Assembly (NCBI RefSeq): GCF_003610895.1
Contig: NZ_MCAS01000034.1
Location: 62,001-126,000, forward strand
DNA from: Paraburkholderia fungorum
GTDB taxonomy: Bacteria > Pseudomonadota > Gammaproteobacteria > Burkholderiales > Burkholderiaceae
Direction of reading: 5' to 3'
Length of the DNA: 64,000 bases
Both the position numbers and the translations under genes were made by a program. Below the pieces are notes generated by a model that searched no databases, was not told the DNA's origin, and saw nothing but the letters and a program-made list of their open reading frames with translations. This document shows, in pieces, positions 51,291-60,261 of this stretch; the stretch's first letter is position 1, and each line of letters starts with the position of its first letter.

Positions 51291-52055
51291 TCATTCCACC
51301 TGCCACTTCTTGATGATCTGCGTGAGCGTGCCGTCCGCCTTGATCTTCTTGATGCCGGTATTCAATTGCTCCAGCATCGCCGTGTCACCCTTGCGCACGA
51401 CGAAACACAACTGGCCTTTCACCGACGGTTGGTATCCCGCGACAAGACGCAATTGCGGATTCGGATTGTGCTGAAGCTGGTAGGCCAGAATCGGCTGGTC
51501 GCCGAAGCCTGCCTTGATGCGCCCGAGTGCGACGTCGCGCATGATGTCGGCGACTGAATCGTAGGTCCGCACTTCCTTGTAGATGCCTTTCTTGTTCAAC
51601 GCGTCGACGAACGCGGTGCCGACCTGCGCGCCGACCACCTCGCCTTTGAGATCGTCCATTGAGGTGTACTGGCCTTTATCGTCGGCGCGCACGATCAGAC
51701 CTTCGCCATACGAGTACACGGTGTCGGAGAAATCGACGACTTGCTGGCGCGCCGGTGTTTTCAGCATGGCCGCCGAGATGATGTCGATCTTCTTCGTGGT
51801 CAGCGACGGAATCAATGAAGAGAAGGTGGTCTGCTGGATCTTCACGTCGAAGCCGGCAGCCTTGCCCGTTGCTGTAATCGCATCGACCAGCAGACCCTGA
51901 ATCGAATTGCTTTTCACATCGAGAAAGGTGAACGGCACGCCGGTGGCCGTCGCTCCAATCTCGTAAGTGGGGGCGGCCACCGACAAGGCCGGGGCACCGG
52001 CGAGCAGCAATCCTGTTGCAAAGACACTGGCAAAGCGTTTGGCGAACTGGAACAT
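51291..52055 (-). CDS. amino acid ABC transporter periplasmic binding protein
   Basis: 254 residues. Signal peptide ending ALSVAAP; class II binding-protein fold with IQGLLVDAITATGKAAGFDVKIQ, LTTKKIDIISAAMLKTPARQQVVDFSDTVYSYGEGLIV and LKGEVVGAQVGTAFVDAL. It captures a polar amino acid or opine-like compound for the permease. It is the first gene of the operon, divergent from the IclR gene. Confidence 0.94.
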   Translation of the reverse strand: MFQFAKRFASVFATGLLLAGAPALSVAAPTYEIGATATGVPFTFLDVKSNSIQGLLVDAITATGKAAGFDVKIQQTTFSSLIPSLTTKKIDIISAAMLKTPARQQVVDFSDTVYSYGEGLIVRADDKGQYTSMDDLKGEVVGAQVGTAFVDALNKKGIYKEVRTYDSVADIMRDVALGRIKAGFGDQPILAYQLQHNPNPQLRLVAGYQPSVKGQLCFVVRKGDTAMLEQLNTGIKKIKADGTLTQIIKKWQVE

Positions 52056-52154
52056 GAGGTCTCTCCACGAGTTGACGACGGCCGATCGAAATATCGGTAC
52101 CCATCATTTGATACATGATATTCGAGTCAAAAATATCGACAAACGAAATTTGCG

Positions 52155-52169
52155 TATCGATATTCGATA
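52155..52169. promoter_or_regulatory. putative IclR operator
   Basis: TATCGATATTCGATA, perfect TATCGA / TCGATA arms around a 3-base centre, in the A/T-rich divergent gap between the binding-protein and IclR genes. Related ATATCG/CGATAT-like halves lie at about 52090 and 52133. Confidence 0.55.
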
Positions 52170-52209
52170 TGTTAGAGTCAATCTCAGGCTAAAACAATTG
52201 GGTGAATCC

Positions 52210-53034
52210 ATGACAGGCAAGACGCTCAGCGCACCCCCGCAAGCGCCCCCGGAGCCGGAGGAAACGCCGGACGCGCTGTTCAATCAGTCGCTGGAGAAGG
52301 GCATTGCGGTGTTGCGCGCGTTCAGCGCGCAGCGCAGGTCGATGACCTTGCCGGAAGTCGCGGAGGCAACCTCCATTACCAAGAGTTCGGCACAGCGCAT
52401 GATCTACACGCTGGAGAAGCTCGGCTATGTGAGAAAACACCCGCGTACCCGGCGCTATCAACTGGCGCCGCGCGTGATGCAGATCGGTTTCAACTATCTG
52501 GCTGCCGACACGCTGATTGACGTCGCCAATCCGTTTCTATCCGAGCTCACCAATGTCACCGGTGAGACAACCAATCTGACCGAGCCGGACGGCGCCGACA
52601 TGGTCTACGTGGCGCGCTTCGTGTGTATGAAGTTCGTGCCGATTCACATGCCGATCGGCAGCCGCATTCCGATGTACTGCACGGCGTCGGGGCGGGCCTA
52701 TCTCGCGGCGCTTCCGGAAAACGAGTCACGTGTGCTGCTGTCGGCCAGCGATCGGGTGGCGCATACGCAATACACCGTGACGGATCTCGGCGAGATCGAA
52801 GCGCGGCTCGCGCTGGGGCGGCGCAATGGCTACGCGTCGAATCGCGAGGAACTGTTCATTGGGGATATGACGATTGCGGCGCCCGTGCTGGACGGGGAAC
52901 GCCGGCCGGTCGGCGCGGTTCACGTCGTCGCGCCAACGAGCCGATGGACGTTGGCGGAGGCGGAGGCACGGCTCGCGCCCGCGGTGATCGATTGCGCCCG
53001 CGGGATCAGCAATTCGATCCGCACACTCGCTTGA
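52210..53034 (+). CDS. IclR family transcriptional regulator
   Basis: 274 residues from the ATG at 52210 (GGGTGA upstream); the open frame extends farther upstream but that part overlaps the promoter region. N-terminal HTH (SLEKGIAVLRAFSAQRRSMTLPEVAEATSITKSSAQRMIYTLEKLGYVRKH), C-terminal IclR effector domain (TLIDVANPFLSELTNVTGETTNLTEPDGADMVYVARF, RIPMYCTASGRAYLAALP). Likely represses or activates the divergent importer-oxidase operon in response to its substrate. Confidence 0.93.
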   Translation: MTGKTLSAPPQAPPEPEETPDALFNQSLEKGIAVLRAFSAQRRSMTLPEVAEATSITKSSAQRMIYTLEKLGYVRKHPRTRRYQLAPRVMQIGFNYLAADTLIDVANPFLSELTNVTGETTNLTEPDGADMVYVARFVCMKFVPIHMPIGSRIPMYCTASGRAYLAALPENESRVLLSASDRVAHTQYTVTDLGEIEARLALGRRNGYASNREELFIGDMTIAAPVLDGERRPVGAVHVVAPTSRWTLAEAEARLAPAVIDCARGISNSIRTLA

Positions 53035-53064
53035 GGGCGGGCGCCGCCGATTGAACGCGAAGGT

Positions 53065-53574
53065 TCAGGGAAACGCGGGAATCGTCGGATCCGTTCCCTC
53101 GATGTCCGCTTCCGGATGGTGACGCTTAACCAGCTCTTCGATTTCGTCGACGCGGTCTTTCCCCACGTCCACCATCATCAGCAATTCACCGTTTTCGATC
53201 GCGGTTTCGAAGCGTTTCAAACGCGTGCTCGGAATGCCGATACCGATCATGGTCGCAGTCCATGCGCCGAACCCTGCGCTCGCCAGAGTCATCAGGACCA
53301 CAACGCCGCCCGCGATCGTCAGCCCGGAGGGCGGAAACGCCATCGCGACAAGGCCCACGAGCATGCCGGTCACACCACCCGCGGCGGTGCCGCGCGCCAG
53401 CGCGGGAAGCAGGTCGCTGCGCTGCGTCAGCGTCGCCTCCGGCAACTGTTCCAGGTGCACGTCCGGACGCGCGAGAACGTGGATGTGCCGCCACTCGACC
53501 CGCTTCAGCAACAGCTCGTCAATGATCGACTTCCCGCTTTGCACATCGGGCAACAGGAAATAAATGCGCCGCAT
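53065..53574 (-). CDS. DUF1269-like membrane protein
   Basis: 169 residues. Polar N-terminal domain (RRIYFLLPDVQSGKSIIDELLLKRVEWRHIHVLARP) followed by two Gly/Ala-rich membrane helices (LARGTAAGGVTGMLVGLVAMAFPPSGLTIAGGVVVLMTLASAGFGAWTATMIG, a glycine-zipper-like pair) and a charged C-terminus (ENGELLMMVDVGKDRVDEIEELVKRHHP). Matches the DUF1269 family, of unknown function, found near stress genes. Confidence 0.8.
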   Translation of the reverse strand: MRRIYFLLPDVQSGKSIIDELLLKRVEWRHIHVLARPDVHLEQLPEATLTQRSDLLPALARGTAAGGVTGMLVGLVAMAFPPSGLTIAGGVVVLMTLASAGFGAWTATMIGIGIPSTRLKRFETAIENGELLMMVDVGKDRVDEIEELVKRHHPEADIEGTDPTIPAFP

Positions 53575-53837
53575 GTCGGGCCTCCAATCGGAAAAAAGCG
53601 CCGGCCGGTCCTGGGTGACGATACGGAGCCAGTCACCCGATAACGCCGGGCTCGCACGTTATGACTCTCAGACACCGAAATACAGATAAAACTCCCACTA
53701 AGGCGAACGCGGATCATGGCGGACAGCGATGGCCTTCTTTATCGACCCCTGCCTTTGGTCCAACTTCAGTCTGTCTGCCCGCCTGGTAAAGCAGGTCAAT
53801 CCCGCAGGCCGATCCCGCAGGGCGGTCCCACGCCTCG

Positions 53838-54047
53838 CTAGCGGTCCGCGGCAAGTCCCTTCAGATAGGCGTCGCCGGCATCTTGAGCGGCGGCGCGCAG
53901 AGCAAAGGTGTCGTCCGAAACCAGTGAGCGTTTGATCTTCTTCGCCCCAAAGTCGACCAGCGTGATGATCCAGACATACTCGCCGGCCTGTTCGGCCGTT
54001 TGCACGAATGCGCGCACGTCTTCGTTGCCGTTTGCGTTTGTGTTCAT
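53838..54047 (-). CDS. small hypothetical protein
   Basis: 69 residues. The ATG at 54047 follows a strong CAGGAGATCAC ribosome site. MNTNANGNEDVRAFVQTAEQ, then a likely beta-alpha unit (YVWIITLVDFGAKKIKRSLVSDDTFALRAAAQDAGDAYLKGLA). No named family recognised. It lies 64 bp downstream of the GYD-domain gene on the same strand. Confidence 0.7.
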   Translation of the reverse strand: MNTNANGNEDVRAFVQTAEQAGEYVWIITLVDFGAKKIKRSLVSDDTFALRAAAQDAGDAYLKGLAADR

Positions 54048-54111
54048 TGTGATCTCCTGAGAAAGAGTCGCGGAAAGAGAGAGCAACTTGCGTTCCGGAT
54101 AACAGCCTGTT

Positions 54112-54405
54112 TTATGGGAGTTTGCCGATAATCGCGCTGCATTCGTCCTTACTGAACGCGCGGAGCGTTTGCGTGCGGACGTTGCCTGCCGACCCCAGCG
54201 CGTAGCCATATGCCGCGAAACTTTCGTCATCCGGTGCTTCGACGATCGTGACAATGTCGTATTTGCCCATCGTCCAGTAGATGTCTTTCATTTCACAGCC
54301 AAAGGCCTTGGCCAATTCCGCTGCCTGACTGGCGCGCTGCGGGCTGTTTTTGATGCCGCGAATACCCTGATCGGTGAATTGTGCAAGAACCACATAGGTT
54401 GCCAT
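54112..54405 (-). CDS. GYD domain protein
   Basis: 97 residues from an ATG preceded by AAGGAG. YVVLAQFTDQGIRGIKNSPQRASQAAELAKAFGCEMKDIYWTMGKYDIVTIVEAPDDES matches the GYD family (the motif is GKYD here), ferredoxin-like small cytoplasmic proteins of unknown role. First of a likely unit with the 69-residue protein gene. Confidence 0.88.
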   Translation of the reverse strand: MATYVVLAQFTDQGIRGIKNSPQRASQAAELAKAFGCEMKDIYWTMGKYDIVTIVEAPDDESFAAYGYALGSAGNVRTQTLRAFSKDECSAIIGKLP

Positions 54406-54678
54406 GACGATTCTCCTTACGATTGATACGAGACGGGATTCACACGCGCAAGCCGCACCGCGAACGCTGTTGCGGTCGTGGTGCTGGAAAACGTTTTGCG
54501 CGTGATCTGAGTGTAGGCAATGCAAACGTGGGCGGCGTGACAACGGATATTTTCGTGTTTCCGTATGGGGGGCTTGCCGTTGGTTAGACCGGCGCAGCCG
54601 TGCACCCGGTTTGCCGGCAATGTTGAAGCCTGTTTCGTGCAAGAATCGCGATTTTCCCAACGAGGACGCAAGACAGCG

Positions 54679-55119
54679 ATGGCTGACAATCACAATAAGA
54701 GTCTGGATATCAGAAGGCTTTCCTCAGCGGAGTGGGTGCAAGCTTTTCCTGTGATTGCGCAATTACGCTCGCTTGATCAAGCCGAGTTTCTCAAACGGGC
54801 GAGGCTGCAAGCGGATTCTGGCTACGAGCTTGTCGGCGCATTTCAGGGCGACACGCTGATTGGCGTGATGGGGATGAGGCCCGTCCACACTTTGGCGCGG
54901 GGGCCACACTTGCACGTCGACGATCTCGTTGTCGATGCGGCAATACGGGGCAGCGGTGCGGGTCGCGCGTTGATGGAGTATGCAGAGGCCCATGCGCGTG
55001 CCCGCGACATGACCGCAGTGTTTCTCGACGCGCGGCCAGATGCGGTTCTCTTCTATGAACGGCAGAACTACGCGTTGCATCCTGCGCCTTCGATGAAGAA
55101 AGTGATCTCGTCTTCGTAG
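54679..55119 (+). CDS. GNAT family N-acetyltransferase
   Basis: 146 residues from the ATG at 54679 (GAGGAC upstream). GNAT fold: ELVGAFQGDTLIGVMGMRPVHT, HVDDLVVDAAIRGSGAGRALMEYAEAHARARDMTAVFLDA (acetyl-CoA loop RGSGAGRAL) and VLFYERQNYALHPA. Acceptor unknown. Divergent from the GYD gene. Confidence 0.9.
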   Translation: MADNHNKSLDIRRLSSAEWVQAFPVIAQLRSLDQAEFLKRARLQADSGYELVGAFQGDTLIGVMGMRPVHTLARGPHLHVDDLVVDAAIRGSGAGRALMEYAEAHARARDMTAVFLDARPDAVLFYERQNYALHPAPSMKKVISSS

Positions 55120-55206
55120 AGGCGGAATGAGTTGCCGTTAGCGAACCAGAGCTGGGCGCAAAGCCGGGCAATGCCTGGTTTCGAAAATCCGTAACTGAGT
55201 AAAGAG

Positions 55207-55238
55207 GTCACTGCTTAAAGACGTCACTGCTTGAAGAC
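55207..55238. repeat. tandem 16-bp repeat upstream of the unknown protein gene
   Basis: GTCACTGCTTAAAGAC directly followed by GTCACTGCTTGAAGAC, one mismatch. Together with the palindrome GTAATCACGATTAC at 55376-55389, it lies in the 293-bp A/T-richer region between the GNAT gene and the Ser/Thr-rich protein gene; otherwise that region holds no gene. Confidence 0.75.
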
Positions 55239-55412
55239 GCTAAGCCGTTGCCGTTTTCATTGTCGCAATTTTTTTAATGCACTGAGTTAGGGGGCGGTAC
55301 TTCGAGCGCTTGGCGGTCGATTGCACAAATGCATTGCGGGTAAAAAAAACGGTTCAAGTTTCTCGATGCCTCGCCGTAATCACGATTACAACAACCTTAA
55401 AATGAGGGCGAC

Positions 55413-56270
55413 GTGAGTATTTCGATAAACACTGTGAACTCCGCTAATGTTGCAGTGCAACCCCTGTCCACGCAGTTAGTCTCTACGCAGTTAAGCAGTA
55501 CCGCGCTCAATTCGGCCGCATCAACGCTTACTGTGCCAGCCTCGCAGACGGCTTCCGCGCCCATGACCGTCACTGCCGTCGATCCGCAAGACCACACCCG
55601 CCTAGACAAGTATCTGAAGGCGCTGAACGCACCGTTGCAGATGGGTGTCGACGCCGGGAACATTGCCAATGCCCTTGTGCCGACCATGCAATCCGTCGTG
55701 AAAGAGCGGCCGGATCTGGCTAATGCACAGTTCGACTTTGCGTCGAGCAACGGCACGATTGTCGTTTCTTCGAAAACACTGAGTGACGCGGACAAAACAT
55801 GGCTTCAAGGGAAGCTGAATAGCAACACCGCTCTTGTTCAGGCCGTGAAATCATTTCATGACGATGCCGTCGCCGGTTATACGACCTGGGCAGACGCGGA
55901 TGGCAAAACGCTGTCCCAGTCGGAGTCCGACGCCGTCAGCAAACAGGCCGACGGATTGACGAGTTTCATGAGTCTGTTCAACAGCATGGGCACCGAGGCT
56001 CAATCTTCGTTGATGACCGGTGGCACGTACAGCACGCCGGGCGGCGCGCAGCTGAACCTCGCGCAGAACCCGGGCAGTGCGAACGGTTTCTTGAGTTTCA
56101 TGCAAAGCGTGCAAGCGGCGAAGGACGGCACCGCGACTTTTACGAGCACGTCCGGACGGACCTCATACGGCGTGCTTCGCGCAAACATCTTCGAGATGAA
56201 CAGCTCGGCAATACCGAACTTCTTTCCCCCATCGGACACCCAATCGTTGGGTTTTACCGAGCAAGCCTGA
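55413..56270 (+). CDS. Ser/Thr-rich protein of unknown function, possibly secreted
   Basis: 285 residues from a GTG with GAGG upstream. I do not recognise a family. The first 60 residues are Ser/Thr/Ala/Val-rich and without a hydrophobic signal (MSISINTVNSANVAVQPLST), a composition common in type III-secreted proteins. A helical region follows (DKYLKALNAPLQMGVDAGNIANALVPTMQSVVKERPDLA), then a polar middle and a Gly/Ser/Asn-rich C-terminus. Lower G/C at third positions than its neighbours and an A/T-rich upstream region suggest transfer or unusual selection. It stands alone. Confidence 0.7.
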   Translation: MSISINTVNSANVAVQPLSTQLVSTQLSSTALNSAASTLTVPASQTASAPMTVTAVDPQDHTRLDKYLKALNAPLQMGVDAGNIANALVPTMQSVVKERPDLANAQFDFASSNGTIVVSSKTLSDADKTWLQGKLNSNTALVQAVKSFHDDAVAGYTTWADADGKTLSQSESDAVSKQADGLTSFMSLFNSMGTEAQSSLMTGGTYSTPGGAQLNLAQNPGSANGFLSFMQSVQAAKDGTATFTSTSGRTSYGVLRANIFEMNSSAIPNFFPPSDTQSLGFTEQA

Positions 56271-56272
56271 GC

Positions 56273-57184
56273 CTATCGCTGTTCCAATCCGAAGGCGCGT
56301 GGATCTGCACGGCGCCTGAGATCTTCGGTTGTTTCCCCGTTGTGATCGGGCCGCCAGCCAGGCGGCCTGGCGATGTAGCCCGCTACCTCGCGCAGGGAGC
56401 GGGCGCTCAGGAGGTCGCGCCATAGCGCGCGCCAGTGAGCGAACTCGACGGTCAGCAGGTTATAGCTCGTCATCGGCTGGACCAGACCGTAGCGGCACGG
56501 TACGTCACGCCGTTCCGCGATGTAGGTGCCAAATAGCCGGTCGAACACGATCAGCACGCCGCCGTAGTTTCCATCGAGGTATTCAAGGTTGGCCGCGTGA
56601 TGCACGCGGTGCGCGGAAGGCGTGTTGAGAATCCATTCCAGCGGCCCGAGGCGGGGAATCCAGGTGGCGTGCAGCCAGAACTGATAGAGCAGGTTGAGCG
56701 AAAGCAGCATCAGCACAATGCGCGGCGGCATGCCGAACAGCGGCGCGAGCACGAAGAACAGCGTCGAACCGGTAAGGCGGCCAGTCCAACCGATGCGGTA
56801 CGCGGCGGACAGGTTGAGTTGATTGGGCGAATGGTGGATGGCGTGCGTGCACCAGAACCAGCGTGTGCGGTGGGCCGCGCGGTGATACCAGTAGTAGCAG
56901 AACTCCTGACCCACGAAGCACGCCAGCCAACCGCTCCAATGGTTCATCGGCAAGGTCCAGAGCCTGTGTTGCCAGAACCAGTGCATGGCATCGCCCCAGA
57001 ACGCGAGCGGCAGCAGCCACTGCAGCGGATATTCCCGAACGAGAAGGTCGACCACCGAGATTCCGGTCGCGCGCCAGTCGTAGCCGCGCCAGCCGTTCCG
57101 GACGGAAAGGACCAGTGCTTCGGCCAATGAGGAGGCGAGAATCAGAGCGACGGAGAATTTGAGCAGGGTGAGCAACGCAGCCAT
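56273..57184 (-). CDS. sterol desaturase / fatty acid hydroxylase family membrane protein
   Basis: 303 residues with several hydrophobic helices and the family's histidine clusters: HRAAH (in YYWYHRAAHRTRWFW), HAIHH and HRVHH (in NTPSAHRVHHAANLEYLDGNYGG), which bind a di-iron centre. Members hydroxylate or desaturate lipids or sterol-like compounds in the inner membrane. WYHRAAH and the HxxHH order are intact, so an active oxygenase is likely; substrate unknown. Confidence 0.92.
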   Translation of the reverse strand: MAALLTLLKFSVALILASSLAEALVLSVRNGWRGYDWRATGISVVDLLVREYPLQWLLPLAFWGDAMHWFWQHRLWTLPMNHWSGWLACFVGQEFCYYWYHRAAHRTRWFWCTHAIHHSPNQLNLSAAYRIGWTGRLTGSTLFFVLAPLFGMPPRIVLMLLSLNLLYQFWLHATWIPRLGPLEWILNTPSAHRVHHAANLEYLDGNYGGVLIVFDRLFGTYIAERRDVPCRYGLVQPMTSYNLLTVEFAHWRALWRDLLSARSLREVAGYIARPPGWRPDHNGETTEDLRRRADPRAFGLEQR

Positions 57185-57302
57185 GACCGGATCATCCTTA
57201 TCGTGATGCTGGCCAGCGTAGGTTGCTGGTCCCCGATTCGCAATCGAACTGGGACGAGTTGGGTCTGCTGCGGGGTGGATTGGGCGGTCGGATGACCGGC
57301 AG

Positions 57303-58043
57303 CTATTGCTGCAGGCGTTGCATCAGCGACTCCCGATACTGCCGGCTGCAGGAGACCTCGGCACCGCTGCGCAGCACGACGGTGGCGTCGCCCTTTCCGC
57401 GTGGCCGTACGGTGAGCACGGCGGCCAATGCCACGGCAGCGCCGCGGTGCGTACGGACAAAGGCCGCGTCGAGGTCATCGAGCAAGGCGGCGAGCGTGCG
57501 GCGTATCAGCAGGCTTTTTCCGGGAAGATGAAGGTTGACGTAGTTGTCGGCGGCTTCCAGCCATTCGATCTCGGCGCAGCGCACGATATGCGTTTGCCCG
57601 CGCTCGGTAATCACCAGTTGGGCGGGCATGCCGACGCTCGGGCGTGTCGCGCCGCGCATCGATTTGCGCAGGCGCTGCACGGCGCGCGCGAGGCGCTCCG
57701 GCTCGACGGGTTTCAGCAGGTAGTCGACGGCATGGGCGTCGAATGCCTGCAACGCGTACTGGTCGAATGCGGTCACGAAGACCACGGCGGGTGCGTCCGT
57801 GGGTGCGTCCGCGTTTGCGTCTGCACTTGCGTTGTCAGGCAGCGAGGCAGCCACGTCGAAACCGCTGACCTCGGGCATCTGTACGTCCAGGAAAATCACG
57901 TCCGGCCGCAACTGCGCAGTCAGCGCCAGCGCCGTCGCACCGTTGGAGGCTTCGCCGACTACTTCGACATCGGGGAATGCGCTAAGCATGCGCAGCATTT
58001 TGCTGCGGGCGAGTGCCTCGTCGTCGACGATCAGTACGCGCAT
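57303..58043 (-). CDS. LytTR family response regulator
   Basis: 246 residues. Receiver domain with acidic pair (VLIVDDEAL), phospho-acceptor Asp in PDVIFLDVQMPEVSG, and Lys in VDYLLKPVEPERL. The receiver contains an Asp/Ala-rich insertion (PDNASADANADAPTDAPA) after alpha-3. A LytTR DNA-binding domain follows (HIVRCAEIEWLEAADNYVNLHLPGKSLLIRRTLAALL). Overlaps the kinase gene by 13 bp, so it is the AlgR-like partner of that kinase. Confidence 0.93.
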   Translation of the reverse strand: MRVLIVDDEALARSKMLRMLSAFPDVEVVGEASNGATALALTAQLRPDVIFLDVQMPEVSGFDVAASLPDNASADANADAPTDAPAVVFVTAFDQYALQAFDAHAVDYLLKPVEPERLARAVQRLRKSMRGATRPSVGMPAQLVITERGQTHIVRCAEIEWLEAADNYVNLHLPGKSLLIRRTLAALLDDLDAAFVRTHRGAAVALAAVLTVRPRGKGDATVVLRSGAEVSCSRQYRESLMQRLQQ

Positions 58044-59113
58044 GGCAGTGTCATCCCGGCAATCAGGCCGCCGCCCGGCCGCAGTTGCAGTGTGAGACTT
58101 GCCTGCGGGCCGTACAAGGATTGCAGACGGTCCTCGAGGTTGCCCAGTCCCACACCGCGCCTGTCGGGAAGCTGCCGCAAGTCTCCGTCGTCTTCAATCT
58201 CGATCCGCAAATGGTCCGCGCTGCGCGCTATGCGTATCGCGATGTGTGTGAACGCGCTGCGTTGTTCCACGACGTGCCGGAAGCAGTTTTCCAGCAACGG
58301 TTGAAGTCCGAGCGTGGGGACGCGGCACGACTGTGCGGTGGCATCGACATCCCAGGAAATCTGGACCCGGTCGGCAAAACGCCTGACCATGATGTCCGCA
58401 TAGGCGTGGAGCAGGAGCAGCTCGTCGGCGAGAGACTGTTCGGGATGCTGGCTCGCGTCGGTGGCCGCGCGCAACAAGGTCGCGAGGCGGGTGAGCAGCA
58501 TGTCGGCGGTGTCGGGGTCGCTGTGGATCAGCGACGAAATGGTGTTCAGCGCGTTAAAGAGAAAGTGCGGTTGCAGTTGCTGGGTCAACTGGGCAAGTTG
58601 CGCCTGTCGCGCGAGACTCGCCTGCTCTGCGGAACGCAGCCGCTCGGCGGACCACGCCCGGTAGGAACGCAGGCCGAATTGAATACCCCCGAGTAACGCG
58701 TAGAACAGCACGAATTGCGTCACTTCGTAAGCGATGACTTCGGCCCAGGGCCCGTGCCTGAACCTTACTCCGGCGAGTGCGTAGACCCCGATCCGCAACG
58801 CGTACACACCCGTGACGTAGACGACCAACTGCAGCGGCATCCATGCCCAGACGCGGAGAAACCAATGCAGTGGCCGATTGAGCAGGCTGTCGAAGCGGTC
58901 CGCGCGTCTCCTCTGCATGACAGCCAGCACGGTGGCGCCGAGCGCCGACGAGCCGTTGTTGACGAGCGGCTGCCAGACAAGCAGTTTGCCGCTCCACAAC
59001 GATTCCTGCAGGCCAACCGCCAACATCAGCAACCAGAACGCGATCCACAGCCATAGCAGGCGCCGCAAGCGGGGCGCTGGTCTGGGTTCGCCGACGAGGT
59101 AGCTAGTATTCAC
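58031..59113 (-). CDS. LytS/AlgZ-type sensor histidine kinase
   Basis: 360 residues. Four hydrophobic helices in the first 160 residues (LLWLWIAFWLLMLAVGL, LVVYVTGVYALRIGVYALAGV and others), then the His_kinase domain with phospho-accepting His in QLQPHFLFNALNTISSLIHSD and the ATPase N-box GLQPLLENCFRHV plus the G-box RGVGLGNLEDRLQSLYG. It lacks a separate extracytoplasmic sensor domain. It forms a two-component system with the overlapping LytTR regulator. Confidence 0.93.
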   Translation of the reverse strand: MNTSYLVGEPRPAPRLRRLLWLWIAFWLLMLAVGLQESLWSGKLLVWQPLVNNGSSALGATVLAVMQRRRADRFDSLLNRPLHWFLRVWAWMPLQLVVYVTGVYALRIGVYALAGVRFRHGPWAEVIAYEVTQFVLFYALLGGIQFGLRSYRAWSAERLRSAEQASLARQAQLAQLTQQLQPHFLFNALNTISSLIHSDPDTADMLLTRLATLLRAATDASQHPEQSLADELLLLHAYADIMVRRFADRVQISWDVDATAQSCRVPTLGLQPLLENCFRHVVEQRSAFTHIAIRIARSADHLRIEIEDDGDLRQLPDRRGVGLGNLEDRLQSLYGPQASLTLQLRPGGGLIAGMTLPCAY

Positions 59114-59184
59114 TTGGCGGGCTCATTGCTGGACTATTGCGGGCTCAGTCGTATTGTCATGCTGGTCGGAAAGTGCGCGAGCTG

Positions 59185-60045
59185 TCAGGTATTGGCGACC
59201 AGCAGTTCCTCGGCGTTGTTCGGCGGGCGCAGACCATCTGCCCTGCCTGCGAAGTAGCGCTGGGTGAGATCGGCCGCCGAAACGTGCCGTGCTTCCTTAA
59301 AGCCCGCATCGCGGGCGAGCGCCAGGATGTCGGGCGGGGTGAAGAAGCTGAGGAACGGTGTGCCGCTTGCGCGCGCGCCTTTCTCCGCCATCTCGAGCCC
59401 GGGACGCACTTCAGGGTCGGCCAGTTCGAGCGGGAGCAGGAACGTCATGGCGAGTGTCGATCCCGAAGCGAGGGCCGCGACTTCGCGCAACGTGGCCGTG
59501 TTCGCCTCCTTCGTGAGATACATGCTGACGCCCGTGGAGACTACGATTGCAGGCTTGCTGTCGTCGAAGCCGGCGCTCACCAGTTCGTCTCGCCAGGAAC
59601 CGCCCGCCTCGAAATCGACCGGCACGAAGCGCAGCCAGTCCGGCACGCCGAAGCCGAGCTCGATCAGACGCTGACGCTTCCATGCCTGAGGGCCTGGCGG
59701 GTCGACCTCGAACACCGTGAGGCGGGACGCGATCTCCGGTCTGCGTTGTGCGAAGGTATCGAGGCCCGCGCCGAGAATGACATACTGGGTCACCCCGCGG
59801 CCGGCCTGCTCCGCGACCAGATCCTCGATGAAGCGGGCCCGCGCCACGATTGAAGCGCGAAAGGGCCGCGTGAACTGCGGATTCATGTCTCCGCGGCTGC
59901 GCCAATCCTCGTCCGGGGCCAGCAGCTTGAGGCCGATTGTGTCTTCCAGCACATGCGGTGGCGAATCGACCTCGACATGCAATGCACGCCACAAGGCGAC
60001 GCGTGCTGCTGTGCTGTCTGGCGCTGCATCCTGCTTGTCGTTCAT
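59185..60045 (-). CDS. class I SAM-dependent methyltransferase, TIGR00027/Ppm1 type
   Basis: 286 residues from the ATG at 60045. TIGR00027-type motifs: FTRPFRASIVARARFIEDLV, then the glycine-rich YVILGAGLDTFAQRRPE and VFEVDPPGPQAWKRQRL. The family, related to leucine carboxyl methyltransferase, includes mycobacterial putative O-methyltransferases. Substrate not known. Divergent from the DUF1993 gene. Confidence 0.9.
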   Translation of the reverse strand: MNDKQDAAPDSTAARVALWRALHVEVDSPPHVLEDTIGLKLLAPDEDWRSRGDMNPQFTRPFRASIVARARFIEDLVAEQAGRGVTQYVILGAGLDTFAQRRPEIASRLTVFEVDPPGPQAWKRQRLIELGFGVPDWLRFVPVDFEAGGSWRDELVSAGFDDSKPAIVVSTGVSMYLTKEANTATLREVAALASGSTLAMTFLLPLELADPEVRPGLEMAEKGARASGTPFLSFFTPPDILALARDAGFKEARHVSAADLTQRYFAGRADGLRPPNNAEELLVANT

Positions 60046-60261
60046 GGCGTTCAATCCTGTTTGTTGATTCGTCGTGGTCCGAAACGGACCTGCCAGTACC
60101 GCAGCCTGTCGCATACCTGCAGTGCGTCCCCGCGAGTGCTTCGGTGAAGACAATGGTAATCTTCCGCCGCTCCAGTCAACAAGTTCCATGACTGGCCAGA
60201 CATTCAACCGACCGGCGCGATACCTTCGCGCCGGCATCCCACATCGATCGAAAGAGCGACC

